64,000 nt of DNA from Isoetes taiwanensis (taxonomy: Eukaryota; Streptophyta; Lycopodiopsida; Isoetales; Isoetaceae), in contig JAJEKV010000002.1 of NCBI GenBank assembly GCA_021234155.1, forward strand, positions 40,971,841 to 41,035,840. Direction: 5' to 3'. Each line of letters begins with the position of its first letter. Position 1 is the first letter of the stretch. The translations under genes were made by a program, and so were the position numbers. Below the pieces are notes generated by a model that searched no databases, was not told the DNA's origin, and saw only the letters and a list, made by a program, of their open reading frames with translations. Below, piece after piece: positions 10,545 through 21,222 of the stretch.

Positions 10545-10680
10545 TTTTCCCTCGAAAACCCTTCGGGGCGGGGGTTTTTTAATCCGGGTAGTAATCCGCT
10601 TGCTGCGCTTTTGTATTGGGTCCCATAGACCGATTGATCTCCGTGGACGATAAAAATACCTTCCTTCCTTCCTTCCTTCC
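10545..10680 (+). repeat. LINE 3' hairpins and (CTTC)n tail
   Basis: Two structured elements follow the coding region. At 10548-10580, CTCGAAAACCCTTCGGGG pairs with a following GGGGGTTTTTT. At 10627-10643, AGACCGATTGATCT forms a weaker stem, followed by GTGGACGATAAAAA and (CTTC)n. A close relative of the first lies at 42898, and a close relative of the second is on the minus strand at 14617-14660. The pair may mean that a very short, 5'-truncated LINE (about 10600-10680) is appended to the tail of the longer one. Confidence 0.6.
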
Positions 10681-11080
10681 ACCACAGCCCACAGAACAGC
10701 GAAACTTTCCTCCACCCATTCATTTCACTCCAGCAAGGGAGGACGAGCTCACACTCCCTCCTCCAGTTCGTTTTAGTCCTTGTCTCATAGTCCAGCGTAG
10801 ACAGCCTCCCCGGAGGCAAATCACACCAACTCCATCCATCTCGCTAATTGATACTACACTAAGCGGGAGCAGTCATCGCCATGCAACTCCAGTATTCTAT
10901 GACACTTCAGGAGCTGCTCAACTACGTCACCAACCTCGAGTACGTTTTCCCAGAGAGAGGGAAAGCAGCTCCCTCCAAGACCTGCCCACACCAAACCTCT
11001 CAGCATCTACTAGTACACCATCTGTTGCTTCCTGTCAGATGAAGAAACACCTAATGTTGATCTCTCAGAAGAGGACATAG
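10661..11080 (+). CDS. Proline-rich repeat protein, continuation after the LINE
   Basis: After the LINE tail the frame resumes with RNFPPPIHFTPAR, LTLPPPVRFSPCL and RRQPPRRQITPTP, the same repeat as at 4866-5110. A Ser/Thr-rich tail follows, ending at 11080. The in-frame start in this piece belongs to the LINE tail and is not real. At about 11030 another frame opens with LSDEETPNVDLSEEDIAKPQ and leads into the transposase-like protein, so the proline-rich region is probably its N-terminus with one frameshift between. Confidence 0.55.
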   Translation, partial: FLPSFLPPQPTEQRNFPPPIHFTPAREDELTLPPPVRFSPCLIVQRRQPPRRQITPTPSISLIDTTLSGSSHRHATPVFYDTSGAAQLRHQPRVRFPRERESSSLQDLPTPNLSASTSTPSVASCQMKKHLMLISQKRT

Positions 11081-12400
11081 CAAAGCCACAAGACTCTCTG
11101 TTCGAATTCAAAGGTCTTGCGAGTGAAAACCTTAAGCGAAACTTACACAAGAAAGCATGTACATCCCAAAGAAGAAAGAAACTTATGGATGAGGCTCACT
11201 TGAGGGCCACACATACAAAGCACTGTTGTTTTCAACGTTGTTTGCTTAAGATTGGACTAAAGGAATTGAGGTTGATTCGTGATAGTTACAGTTCAATGAC
11301 TCTGCTAGACTAAATGGGTTACTTAGCCTTCAATATTAGGCCAGATTATGGTGAAAAGTTTACTTACACAGCTGGTGGCCACACCATCTGTCAAACAGCC
11401 TTTAAATTGATTCATGCTTTAGGCAGCAGACGACTTGACCGCCTGAAGAAAAGGCTTGACAAGAATCTAGGCATTAATGACTACTGCCATTCAGGAAGTA
11501 TATCCAGAATTCATGCCCTTCAATGTGTTTCCTGGATGGAAGGTTTCTTTAAGGAGTCATGCGAGAAACTCCCTAACAGCCCTATGTACCACTTGAGTGA
11601 CAACTTCACAAAACGTGAAGTCTACAATAATTATAAGGACATGTGTGTTGAGGCTGGAGAACGCCATGTATGCTACTCTTACTTCACTGTGCTCTGGAAA
11701 AAAAGAGTTTTCCCACGTGTCTATTCCTAGAAAGCACCGGATGTCTGTTTGTGCTACATGCTCTGAATTAAAAGCTCAGAGACAAAATGCAAGGACACTT
11801 CACACTAAAAGTAAGCTTTCACAACGTGCTCTTGCCTAGTTCTACTCAATGGTAAGTTTTTGTCCTGAACATATTTTCATTTCAGATGCATTGAAAGAGA
11901 AATTGAACAAGCACAGAGAACAACAATCTTTGGAAAGGAGAAAATTGACAAAACACAGGAAGAAAGCACTGGAACAACCACTAAACTACATATTGGTTGT
12001 TATTGATGGAATGGACCAGAAGAAGACCACCCTACCACATTTTGTCAATGTGCCTAAGGATGCTCCTGAAGAAGGTTGTTGGTGCTATGGTATTATTTAG
12101 ACAACCCATGTCATTAATGATTTATACCTGGATTTTGACCATTGTACTCCAGTCTAACTAGTGTACCTCTCGCATTAGATCCCCTGCTTGCCCCGTTTCC
12201 GTACAAAAAAAAAAAAAAAAAAAAAAAAATCATGTTAAAACTTTGTGCAATGAAATCCTGTGCTGCTGAACTGAGTTCTGGCCCAATTCCAGTGCTTGAT
12301 TTCATGGGTATGCTCTTCAATCATGGAGGAACATTTTGTTGGGCTCTTGGTCATCGACCCCAGCATAAGAGAGGTATGTGTTGCTTAGATTTATTAATTT
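11027..12400 (+). pseudogene. Transposase-like protein of the IDGMDQ type (decayed)
   Basis: The pieces, in order and each in a shifted frame, are: 11027-11313, a basic region with a CC...HCC-type cluster (KHCCFQRCLLKIG); 11314-11730, with HSGSISRIHALQCVSWMEGF; 11720-11839, with RMSVCATCSELKAQRQNA (CxxC); and 11849-12100, with LNYILVVIDGMDQKKTTLPH. The last block, an Asp-containing IDGMDQxKTxxPH following a CxxC and a Lys/Arg-rich helix, is a signature I recall from transposase-like proteins found in invertebrates, dinoflagellates and other eukaryotes. It probably holds the first acidic catalytic residue. A further fragment (12250-12400) has FMGMLFNHGGTFCWALGHRP, which would fit the following HG...F block. 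At least four disabling changes are present. No superfamily name is assigned. Confidence 0.55.
12205..12230 (+). repeat. Poly(A) tract, possible retroposed insert
   Basis: A run of about 25 A follows a short segment (about 12100-12204) that separates two transposase fragments. A poly(A) end inside a coding region suggests a small retroposed insertion such as a SINE or processed transcript piece. I could not define its 5' end or a target duplication. Confidence 0.35.
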
Positions 12401-14570
12401 GAAGCCCTGTATTGTTAGAGAAAATTAGTGGTTTTTTCGAGCTAGATCAGAAGTTTATGCTTCAGGGGTTTAAACTGTTGAACATCCAGCTGGTCCCTTC
12501 ACCAAGACTGACTTGGATTAGGAAATTGAAGAACTTCTAAAGCCTATTTGTAATGTGAATGTGGCTCCTGCCGATGATGAAATGAAGGGTAGTGGGTAGC
12601 AGACCCAATTTGCCTACACTTGCTACATTCCTGGCCATTTGAATTGATCAAGGTGCACCTAATCAGCTTTAGAGATGGCGATTCAACATGCCATGCTGCA
12701 GTCAATCCCAACTAAACCCTAAGCGTCTAGAATTCCTCCCCTTTTGGAATGGCTATATTATTGATTTTCCTAAAAAAAATCACCTTATTAACTTTAGCCA
12801 CAAAATTTGACTAAAGGTCTAAAAAATTGCCATTTGGCAAATTTTAGCCACTCACTAATACCTTGGGTGATTCCATGAGATTATGTCCCCGGCAGATTAC
12901 AATCACCATAGAGCCTGATTTAGCCTATCTGCAAATTATGCACAAGAGGGACGGATGGAGTGGTCAATTCTAGCCATTGTTTATTGCTAGCTGAAGTCAT
13001 TGCCATAACTCGGTCTGATCTATCTGGAGAACCTCCAGCCATCAATCGGCTTCTTCTTGAGTCTAAGTCAGGTACGAGACTTCATTTGATGGATTTGATG
13101 TATTGATGTGTTTGATGTATTATGTTGGGATGGTTTATCACTTCCCTCCAAGGTAGGCTTGTTGTTATATTGCTTCTAGTGCTACGTTATTATGTTTGCT
13201 TCCGCTGTTGTAGGAGCCTATAGAGAACGAGTCAGAATGACATCTTCGTGTCACTACTCATTTGTCTGGCCAACCCAGACACGGGATAGACGGAGGGCCC
13301 GTGCGACAGATTGAAGTTGGATGAGGAACGTCTTTCAATATATACGGTGAGCTGTCGTATACAGCACAAAGAGCTTCATAGAAAGCCAAAAACCCTAGTC
13401 CACGATCGCTTGAAAAAATACTAAAAAGTCTTTTACCACCGAAAAAAGAACTAGAAGCGATAACTTTTAGATTTTTAGATATACCGAAATGTGCCCCAAG
13501 GTCCTAAAACCCAATCTCTCATTAACTGCCCCTCAACAGAGACAATCCAAAACAGACTTCTATGAATATTGGCGACACACGAATCGTCAAGAGGATTGAG
13601 ATAAAGTTTAAAGCACAGATATTAATAAGGATGGCAAAATTCAAACATTCTTTACGTCTTTCACCAAAAATGAAATAAATGAGAAAAACATGCATTACAA
13701 CATCATAAGAAAGTTGACTTTTTTTTGCAATTGTGAATAAGTACCCTTCTTTAAATGATGCTTTAGATGGTACATAGAGATGTCTGGGAAGGTCAGCTTC
13801 GGGCCCACAAGCCCATTTGATCATACAGTTGAGCCTTATCCCTTTGTCTCTCGTTGGGAGGCTACTCGTGACACTTTAGTAGAGACAAGATAGATGTCGT
13901 ATTATTTCTAAAGCAAAAGGCTTAATCTAAAGCATTTTATTGATTACTATATATCATAACATATTTGAAGGTCATAGTCAACTCATTTAAGTCCCATATT
14001 AAATCAAACACTCCGCGTGATAACTTTACTAAAATAGTGGTCAAAATGCATGTTCCATTTGATGCTATCCACGTCAAGCACTACTATAGTGAGGACGAAC
14101 ATAGCATATCAACCATTCTTATGTCTTATGATCAAGGAGTTAATGGAATAAATAATATAAAGCATTACCCGAGTATTCCAAAGAAGAAGAGTCCTCCTTC
14201 TTCTTTTTTCTTTTTTTCTTTTTAAATATATGGAGGAGGGGAATGGTTGAAAGAGGTCATGCATGCACCATGCATGAGCTTGCAAGCGCGTGCATGCAAA
14301 AAATGGTTCTATGTACAAAATCAGTCGAATACTTGACTAAGGAGTTATAGAGGAATCTACATCGCTAAATCAAATAGTTGACCAAGGAGACATAGAGGAA
14401 AGAACATGGTTTTACATGACTACTATTTTTTGGGTCTTGCCCCATTCCCACTGATAAATTGATGGCATAAAGTAGAAAGATTGATCGATTAAAAAGGAGT
14501 TTGACAAGCTTATATGGGTTACTTTATTGATTTTCCTTTATTTTAATTTTTTGAAGGACGATAATCTATT
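12401..14570. other. No gene recognised
   Basis: About 2.2 kb with frequent stops in all frames. A minus-strand frame at 13522-13824 begins MIKWACGPEADL and includes SKASFKEGY; this faintly recalls the MFKWA...ALKEGF region before LINE RT, but it is too weak to call. A CT-rich stretch near 14200 and the palindromic CATGCATGCACCATGCATG (14261-14279) are the only other features noted. Confidence 0.5.
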
Positions 14571-14598
14571 ATCAAGAAAAAATCAAAATACATATAAT

Positions 14599-15000
14599 GA
14601 TAAAGATAAAGATAAACTTTTTATCGTCCACGAGAACCCAGTCGGGTTATGGGACCCAAAAAAAGGGGGGGCATAAGCCCAACACAAAACTGGGGGACAA
14701 ACGGGGGGGACACTAATCCCCATCACAAAATAAATAGACATTTAAGTTTCAATTTTTTACAATGAGAATCAACTAGGGAAGACTAGATACCAAAATGCTC
14801 AGGGATCAAAAGGCCACTCATCCCATATAAGAGCTTGTCCTCCTCGATACACTGCCCATCTTTTTTGCAAATGAGCATCGCAGACTCGGCAAAGTTCCAC
14901 CCTCCTTTGGCAGAGCTGGACCGGAATAAGATCCTCCTGGACTGAGAAGGTGGTCCCCTTAAGGTGGTTATCATGCTTCAGGATGTGGAGCCGAGAGATC
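14599..15000 (-). mobile_element. LINE 3' end, minus strand, (TTTATC)n tail
   Basis: On the minus strand the order is GGGTCCCATAACCCGACTGG (a stem AACCC/GGGTT), then CGTGGACGATAAAAAG, then about three TTTATC units (14599-14616). This closely matches the 3' end at 10618-10655 in the GC-rich LINE, so both belong to one family with different simple-repeat tails. The upstream part (up to about 15000) has a 63-residue minus-strand frame at 14783-14974 but no recognisable domain. Confidence 0.7.
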
Positions 15001-15584
15001 GCATCTCTAAACTGAAAGAGATTGCATCTCTAAACTGAACGAGGAGATGATGAGGCGGTCATGTCATGATGCTCCTACCAGACTGGATGAGAGGATGCCA
15101 TCTAGGTGTATGTGCATGGTCTAGACGAAAAAATGCCCCACCTCGTCCCAAGCCAAAATGTCATCCCCGGGAACTTCCAGGCATGAATAGTGCACATACC
15201 TAGAGGAGGAAATGGTCTACTAAGCAAGACCACACATACATAGTGTATAATCAAACTCCTTGTGCCACCTTGAGACATTTAAATTCCCTTTATAAACTTC
15301 CCTTTCCTTTATTTCCTTTATAACATGAGCAACCACGGGATTGTCTTAAGATGATCATCACAATAGTAGTGCATTGGCTTCAACCAATCCACTACTAAAT
15401 ACTAATATAGCCTTGCTCAAGAATATCGTTCATTCTCCTATTGAACTAGCTCATAACCTCCTTGAAGGTTTCAACCTTATCATCCTCACAATCGAGGGAC
15501 ATGAGAATACGGGGAGCATGAACTGCCAAACCTACCAGTTTTTGATGTATTACACTCAGAATGGAATATAACGGAGTGGAGAAA
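15001..15584. other. No gene recognised
   Basis: About 580 bases between two LINE remnants. There is one short plus-strand frame (15374-15571) with no family resemblance. A 15-base repeat containing GATTGCATCTCTAAACTGA (near 15000-15040) is the only local structure. Confidence 0.5.
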
Positions 15585-16995
15585 GTGTTGGTATGGGGGG
15601 ATTGCATGTTACATTAGGTAAAAGCTTGCTCACTTAGAGGGTGGCTAAAGGATCAAAATAGTCTATTTGGGTATAAATTCCAGAAGCGGGACAGAGTATA
15701 TTCATACCAGATTGTTTTTTCCACCACTAAGAAACAAACATGCAAGACTTCTGATTTGAATATGGATGATCCAGTCCAAGTATTTGAACATGATATTTTG
15801 ACTTTTATTTATTCTGACCAAGTGGCATTGATGGGGGATTTCAATGGTAGGACAACGGGAAAGTAAGCAGAAATAACAGGTACAGGAAGGATCCTAGATG
15901 GATGGAGCAGATGGATAAGGTTAAAATGGGAGAATACGGATGCCGTAGGATTTCTCAGGACCGAGATAAATGACCCACATCTATGGGGAACGCCTTGCGA
16001 AATATGTATAGTAGCTTAGAACTTCTAATATACAATGGCACTAAAAGATTTCTGAATACAGAAAAATGCACCTGTCGAGATAAGGGTGTAACAGATTTGT
16101 TATTGTAGCAGCATATTTTGCAAGTCATGTCAAGGATATGCAAATTCTGGATCACATAAGTGAATCAGACCATGTCCCAGACTACTCATATTACAATATC
16201 TGGAAAAGTAGGTCACCAAAGTAGACACACCAAACTAGGTACATTGATGACAGGAAGGATAACAAGTACTCAGGTGTTTTTGAAAGTTATGCAGAGGAGG
16301 TATGGCATTTTGTTTGGGGGAGGGGGGGTATGAGCTCTACCCTAACATCTCTCATCTTGAAAACGGCTAAAAAATGTTTGGTCTCAGGTGATTTTTGGGA
16401 CAAAGTTGGATAAGGACTATGAGTTGTATTACAAGGGAGATACAATTGAGATGACAACATCTTACAAATATTTGGGACTAGTTGCGGACAAACATTTTAA
16501 GTGGAACCCCGCAGTGGAACAAAGAGTAAATGGAGGGACTTAAGGCCTTCTTTGCAAGCGTAAATGTGCGAAGGCAAACACATGGAAATTTATTTTGAAA
16601 AAGATGCTCCATAAAATATTAGTGCAGGCAATGGTCATCTATGGATGTGAAGTCTGCCAGCCAGGGTTAGCCCTAGACCAATGGCAAAAAATCAAGAAGT
16701 TATAAAAGAAGTTCTTGCGCACGAAGCTAGGTGTGAAGATGCAGACACCATATGAAGTAATGCCGGTGGAATGTAGTATGATACCTCTAGAATACGAGGC
16801 CCTGAGTTAGTTTCTCACCTACCTAGTTAAGTTGGACAACTAGAATGAAATAATTACCCATAGATGACCCAGAGGTAGACATTTGAGAAAGGAATGTATA
16901 CAGATGGTTTGATTTGGATATGAAAATGGAGATTAAATATTGAGGACTTAGGCAGGAACAAGGACTGGGTGAGAGACTGAGTTGAGGAAACTATT

Positions 16996-17244
16996 TTGAA
17001 TAACGTATGGTGTATCGGGTACAAAGATATTGCAAATAGGGAGTTCATGAATCCCATGCTCCGTATATCCACGAAGAAAAGGCATATCATTGGTAGGCTG
17101 CAAATGAGTGCACACCATCTCAACGTGGCAGTTGAAAGATGGCATGGGGTTGCACGAGGGCATAGAGCATATAGGTTCGGTGGGTCAAATAAGATCGAGG
17201 ACAAAAATCATATAATTCTACAATGCCCTGCCTACCAAGCTTGA
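16996..17244 (+). pseudogene. LINE C-terminal domain fragment
   Basis: An 82-residue frame contains QMSAHHLNVAVERWHG and NKIEDKNHIILQCPAYQA. This matches the shared LINE C-terminal pattern xSxHHLxxxxxRW...(I/V)EDxxHxxxxCxAY, but the Cys pair has decayed (YRFGG). Confidence 0.65.
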
Positions 17245-17510
17245 GGGAAAGGTTTGATATTCATGTGCACAAACTTCTCTTTTTCTTTGAGTTACCAGCA
17301 ACCAGAGTTGATATTTTTCTGTTGGATATGATACAAATGAGAGACAACCTTTAAAGTTAACAAGGATATGAATGGCAAGGAAGAAGATATATAGCCAAAT
17401 GATGAGCAACTCAATGTGAGTGCTTGTCACATGCAGTTATTTTTAACTATGAAACTGTAATATCTTGAAAACGTCTAATAGACCTAGCGGTCTCAATAAA
17501 CGCAATAATA

Positions 17511-17600
17511 CACCACTTCACCCCTCCTCCCTCCCCCCCCCCCCTCCCCTTCCCTCTCCCTCTCCCTCTCCCTCTCCCTCTCCCTCTCCCTCTCTGTGTG
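17511..17600 (+). repeat. Pyrimidine microsatellite, LINE tail
   Basis: CCTCCC runs followed by (CCCTCT)n and a short (GT)n. It directly follows a LINE 3' hairpin, and another 5'-truncated LINE begins right after it. It therefore serves as the 3' tail of one element and as the insertion site of the next. Confidence 0.8.
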
Positions 17601-17607
17601 TGTGTAA

Positions 17608-17861
17608 GCATAATATTAACCCCACGTTAGTATTTGGCAGGACACCTGAGGGAAAATATTTCTATCCAAAAAAGACATGCTATTTGTAGGATTCAGCTTA
17701 GTTCACATCATTTAGATGTGGAAGTGGATAGATGGGGACATATTATTCCTAGAGATCAAAGATACTGTAAAATATGCGGGGAAGATAAAGTAGAGGATGA
17801 GGACCATGCATTGCTTTGATGTACGGCATACAATGTATTATATGATAAGTTTGGAATATAC
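17608..17861 (+). pseudogene. LINE C-terminal domain, left half, split by LTR retrotransposon
   Basis: The frame shows IQLSSHHLDVEVDRWGHI, IPRDQRYCKICGEDKVEDED and HALL, the CxxC...EDxxH part of the LINE zinc knuckle. A TGA follows at the next codon (TGT expected), then TAYNVLYDKFGIY runs to 17861, where the LTR retrotransposon starts. Coding sense continues after the far LTR at 25166, so this LINE copy was the target. Confidence 0.75.
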
Positions 17862-18425
17862 TGTTAGTCCTGTACGTCCTGGTACAGGACTATTCATGCA
17901 CACCATGGACCAGGTCAAGAACAAGGATCCAAAGGCAGGTACAGGTCAGTCGGCAAAAGCCCAGCAGAAGGCCACGCCCACGCCAAAGAAGAGGCAGAGA
18001 ACAGACAAGTGACGGGCCGTCAGCGTCAGCGTGATTTCAGGCACCTCAAGAGGTACCGTCAACATTCCTGCAAATCAGGCCTCCTTCCAGGAGTCGGCAC
18101 CGAGATCTGACAGAGTATCTATATTGGGCCAAAGGCCATTGTACTATATATATGAGTAGAGCTAGCATTCACGGGCTTGATGAGTTTTTGGTCTTGTCTC
18201 CATTCTGTTTCTCTCTATTGCGAGAGCTCATGTATCATCATTGATATCAAAGAGTTTTGTTCTCATCATTGTGTTCTCATTGTCATCTTTTGTTCTCTCT
18301 CTTTTTCCTTTTCCTTTGTTTCTTTTGCAAATCCCGCGTGACACAGCTACCGGATTCTCCTGTTTGATCCAAGGGTCCTCACAGAGGGCTGTCTTGCAGG
18401 AGTTCCCGAACCCAGACCCTAAACA
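17862..18425 (+). repeat. 5' LTR
   Basis: 564 bp with TGTT...AACA ends. It contains the short inverted pair GTCCTGTAC/GTACAGGAC near its start and a TATATATA box near 18145 for element transcription. It lacks an 11-bp internal duplication (CAGAAGGCCAC) that both other LTRs carry, consistent with the third LTR being a duplicate of the second. Confidence 0.9.
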
Positions 18426-18473
18426 CTGTCGCCGATGCCGGGTCTGATTTCCTTTTCCTTATTTCTTTTACAA

Positions 18474-19275
18474 TGTCTGCTCGTGCTTTCACTCCAGAGG
18501 AACTCCTTTGCCAGACGGCGTCTCATTTGGAGCGCCATCAACGCCGCGAAGTTGCTTGAGATATGTATGATACTGGTTATGATATTGAGGGAGGCCATAT
18601 TCGCTCACGAGCTCAGTCGGCGCCACCTACTCCTCGTGTTCACTCTCGTCCTGGTTCTCCTCCAGCGTGTAAACATTGTTCACAACCTCAGTCACCTCAT
18701 CATACACCTGTTCAGCCCCCTTATTTCCACACTCCCGAGAGCGCCTACATTCATATCTCCTCTGGCCAGACTCCTCTGCCTTCACATCTTCCCCTGGAGG
18801 AATGGGTTATCCCCATGTCTCTTTCGGCCCTCCCCAGGTTCAGACATATCCCCAATCCCCGTCTTTACGACATACTCTTCCAGTTTACACTCTCACTGAT
18901 CTCAAACCTCACGAACAAGGCTCTCAAGGTCCTTCCCCACAGGATGCTCCTTTTCCAGACTCTCGAGGTTTTTCTGCACCTCTGCCACACCATATAGAGA
19001 CTATGGAAGTTCCGCCCAATTATGTCCCTCCTTATACACAGCCTCTCTATGCACAAGGCCATTCACAATCTGCTTTTCAGACTCTCAAGTTGACCTATCC
19101 AACCTTTGGCAGCACTAAAGGCAAACCATTAGACCAAAGTGCTCAAGCTCATATGGAACAACATCAATATCACATAACCATCTCGAAGGATGGCACATCT
19201 CATATCTGCATAGACAAAGATCAGCACATCACATGGGAAATCCTACCCAAGGCTCAGACTCAAGGGAATGACTGA
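18474..19275 (+). pseudogene. LTR element ORF1, proline/histidine-rich (gag position)
   Basis: The frame starts MSARAFTPEELLCQTASHLE at 18474 and has a stop at about 18558. It continues with PPTPRVHSRPGSPPACKHC, shifts frame near 18790, and ends HITWEILPKAQTQGND at 19275. It is rich in Pro, His, Ser and Gln, with a single Cys pair (CKHC). The position after the 5' LTR suits gag, but I see no capsid or zinc-knuckle motif. The duplication boundary (19040) falls inside it, so copy 2 keeps only the end. Confidence 0.5.
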
Positions 19276-20875
19276 CGGCTTGGGCCTCCAGAGGTCATTG
19301 CAGACGGAATTCATGGCAATGGATTGGGCTGGCATAAGAGCATGGTCATGGGTAGTCCACTCCATCCGCCCCTCCTGTGCGCACTTTGCAGAGTAGGTTG
19401 AAAAGTGTTGGGACTGATCAGAGTCTCACGGATGCATAGCCAAGGGGCTATTCCCGGGTTGCATCTTCCCGCCCCCGGATGGGGCGGTAGGGATCACTCC
19501 CTCCGAGATCTACATGCCGACTCAAGGTGACTAGAGGGCCATCGCCCTTATTCGCCTTGAACCCAATGGAGAGTGACGCATCACTCCACGGGTGTCAAGC
19601 CCATGCCTTGCCCACACGCAGTGGCAAGCCATTAGACCTAGTCCACAGGGATCTCCGATAGACTTTACACACCAGAGGGACCGTTCTCCTGAGTCAGGAC
19701 ATGAACCTCCTTATGAGCCAGTCTAGCCCCTTCACCCACAACCAGGTGTGGTTCTTGTACACAGGCCGAATTTACAGTGTGCTAAAGAGGCTAGCTAGGA
19801 GCATCAACTACTATTCCTTAGGGTCTCTACCCCCCTTCCCAATACAATGAGTCCACAGAGATACATCATCATACATATCACAGAAGAACTAAAGAACAAG
19901 ATCTAATCTAATCACAGAGTTAGGTTCTTTAGTTAGGCTCGATATCTAGAGATCTAGATAGCTGTTATGGGCAATTTAATAGGCTAAACCTACTTATTCA
20001 ATGACTGGGAGGCGGTTTAGGCTATTAAATTGACAAAATACTTGATCATTGGCTCGCTCCTCCTGTCCTGAACTCGACCATCCTGCTGAACTGCTAGAAG
20101 ATGAAGCTAGGAAGGGAAACTAATGAGCTAGATCGCTCAGACAGAGTTTGGGAGGTGGGTTAGGCTCCTGGAGCAAGCAAAACAGAGACCTAGAATGCTA
20201 TGGACGAAAATAGCAAGTTAGGGTTTCCTTTACCTAAATAGACAAGGGTTAGGGCTAGGGTTTCCCATTATCCCTTTAAGCATGTGGGATAATTGGGTAT
20301 GGCCCACTTGCCTTTATTAACTAGGTGGCATAAAGTGTCCACATGGGAAAATGTGTACATAGATAAATGTGCACATGGGTAAATGTGCACATTAATAAAA
20401 TGTACACACCTTGCAAGTTGCCCCCTAGGGTGCTACCTGCTTGGCTACACGTCGGCATACACGTCAATCGGGATGGCGTGTACGCGTGACGAGGCAGTAC
20501 AGTATACGTCTTAGGACCGTATACTGTGCTGGAACGTCACATCGATGGGATTAGTCTTGGGGTCAGGATGCTCAGCCATCCCGCCACACCAGCCGTCCAT
20601 ACGGATGCCGTGGTTGCGACATTTCTAGAGGTCCATGACCATCGCGTTCATTTTGCAAGTAATCCATTCCTGGCAATTAGTCATCATCCATGCTCACGAA
20701 CTGGTGTCTCCGCTTCGCACACTGCTCGTCTTATATAGCCCAACCGTTTGGAACTCTGTCGACGTGGACCAATCGAAACAGTGCTAACGTGGTTGCAATG
20801 CAAGGCCATTTCTAAATCCAGAATCTTTTCTCCCGCCGCATATCTAGCCATGGTACCTTCTGACACTTCTTTTTT
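19276..20875. other. Long non-coding internal region of the LTR element
   Basis: 1.6 kb with no convincing coding sequence, present again at 28595-30188. It holds a stem of two 19-bp arms with one mismatch (CAATTTAATAGGCTAAACC, 19972-19990, with its complement at 20014-20032), preceded by the palindrome CTAGAGATCTAG. Structured leader-like RNA is typical of packaging or dimerisation signals; that role is speculative here. Confidence 0.6.
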
Positions 20876-21222
20876 ATGATATCCCACTTCGAGTTGCCAG
20901 CATTAAATGACATTCCTTCCTTTCACGCCCGTCGGGTCATTAATATTTGTACCTTCGACCCACACATCCCATCGTTCATTCACGTTTCATCTCCACCGCC
21001 TCCCTTAACTACTTTCGGGGACTTAGCCAAATTTTTTACCTCTCAATCGACTCGCCGATCATTGCCACGGCACAACCAGCGGTTCTGTTTCATTCTCATC
21101 ATGCCCCTTCGCCACAACTTGTGCGCCCTAAAACCTTTTTTCGTCCCACTTCATTTCGTCTTACGCTCTCCGCCCTCGGCTTCATCACATCCGACCTTCG
21201 GTTCCTTTCCGGCGCTCCTCGC

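Larger units (their letters stand above)
5105..10680 (+). mobile_element. GC-rich LINE inserted in the proline-rich gene
   Basis: A long non-LTR element in plus orientation. It has 5' tandem repeats (5232-5560), ORF1 (5563-about 6900), endonuclease (about 7300-7810), reverse transcriptase (about 8600-9310), a C-terminal zinc-knuckle region (about 10150-10310), a 3' hairpin region and a (CTTC)n tail ending near 10680. It is clearly richer in G+C than its surroundings. Many frameshifts and stops separate the blocks. The flanking gene resumes directly after the tail. The 5' limit (about 5105-5230) is uncertain and no target duplication could be fixed, because the flanks are themselves repetitive. 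Confidence 0.85.
2214..12400. mobile_element. Composite methyltransferase/palindrome/transposase locus (putative DNA transposon, decayed)
   Basis: Seen directly: a minus-strand gene block (2214-3845) including an amino-methyltransferase-like domain; a central array of 16-bp palindromes (4067-4845); and a plus-strand gene with a proline-rich repeat (4866-about 5110, continued at 10661) leading into a transposase-like protein (11027-12400). The RLPPPxxFTP-type repeat occurs on both sides of the LINE at about 5105-10680, so the LINE interrupted one coding region. The divergent genes around a shared array suggest a single unit, probably an autonomous DNA transposon or a host locus derived from one. 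I found no terminal inverted repeats or target duplication, so the limits are approximate and the transposon reading is inference. Confidence 0.5.
15585..17600 (+). mobile_element. LINE remnant with internal deletion and CT-rich tail
   Basis: Plus-strand blocks in order: WYGGIACYIR (15585), then an endonuclease core with EHDILTFIYSD and ALMGDFNGRT (15790-15860), then post-RT sequence with TSYKYLGLVADKHFKWNPAV (16455-16520) and LVQAMVIYGCEVCQ (16620-16665), and finally the C-terminal region around 17080-17240. The RT core is missing, so about 1.5-2 kb was lost. The 3' end has the stem AGACC-TAGC-GGTCT (17480-17493), AAACGCAATAATA, and a long CCCTCT-type tail to about 17600. There are many stops; this is a dead copy. 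Confidence 0.8.

Noticed and set aside
10548-10580. Rho-independent terminator (hairpin followed by T run)
   Set aside because: The same hairpin recurs at 42898 at a LINE 3' end; bacterial termination has no meaning in this genome.
13522-13824. LINE RT remnant on the minus strand
   Set aside because: MIKWACG and ASFKEGY weakly recall LINE sequence, but no RT block follows and the spacing is wrong.
20876-21222. N-terminal extension of the LTR-element ORF2 (long open frame from 20876)
   Set aside because: Copy 2 differs by many small indels in this stretch while staying open by chance; similarity between copies is not codon-like.
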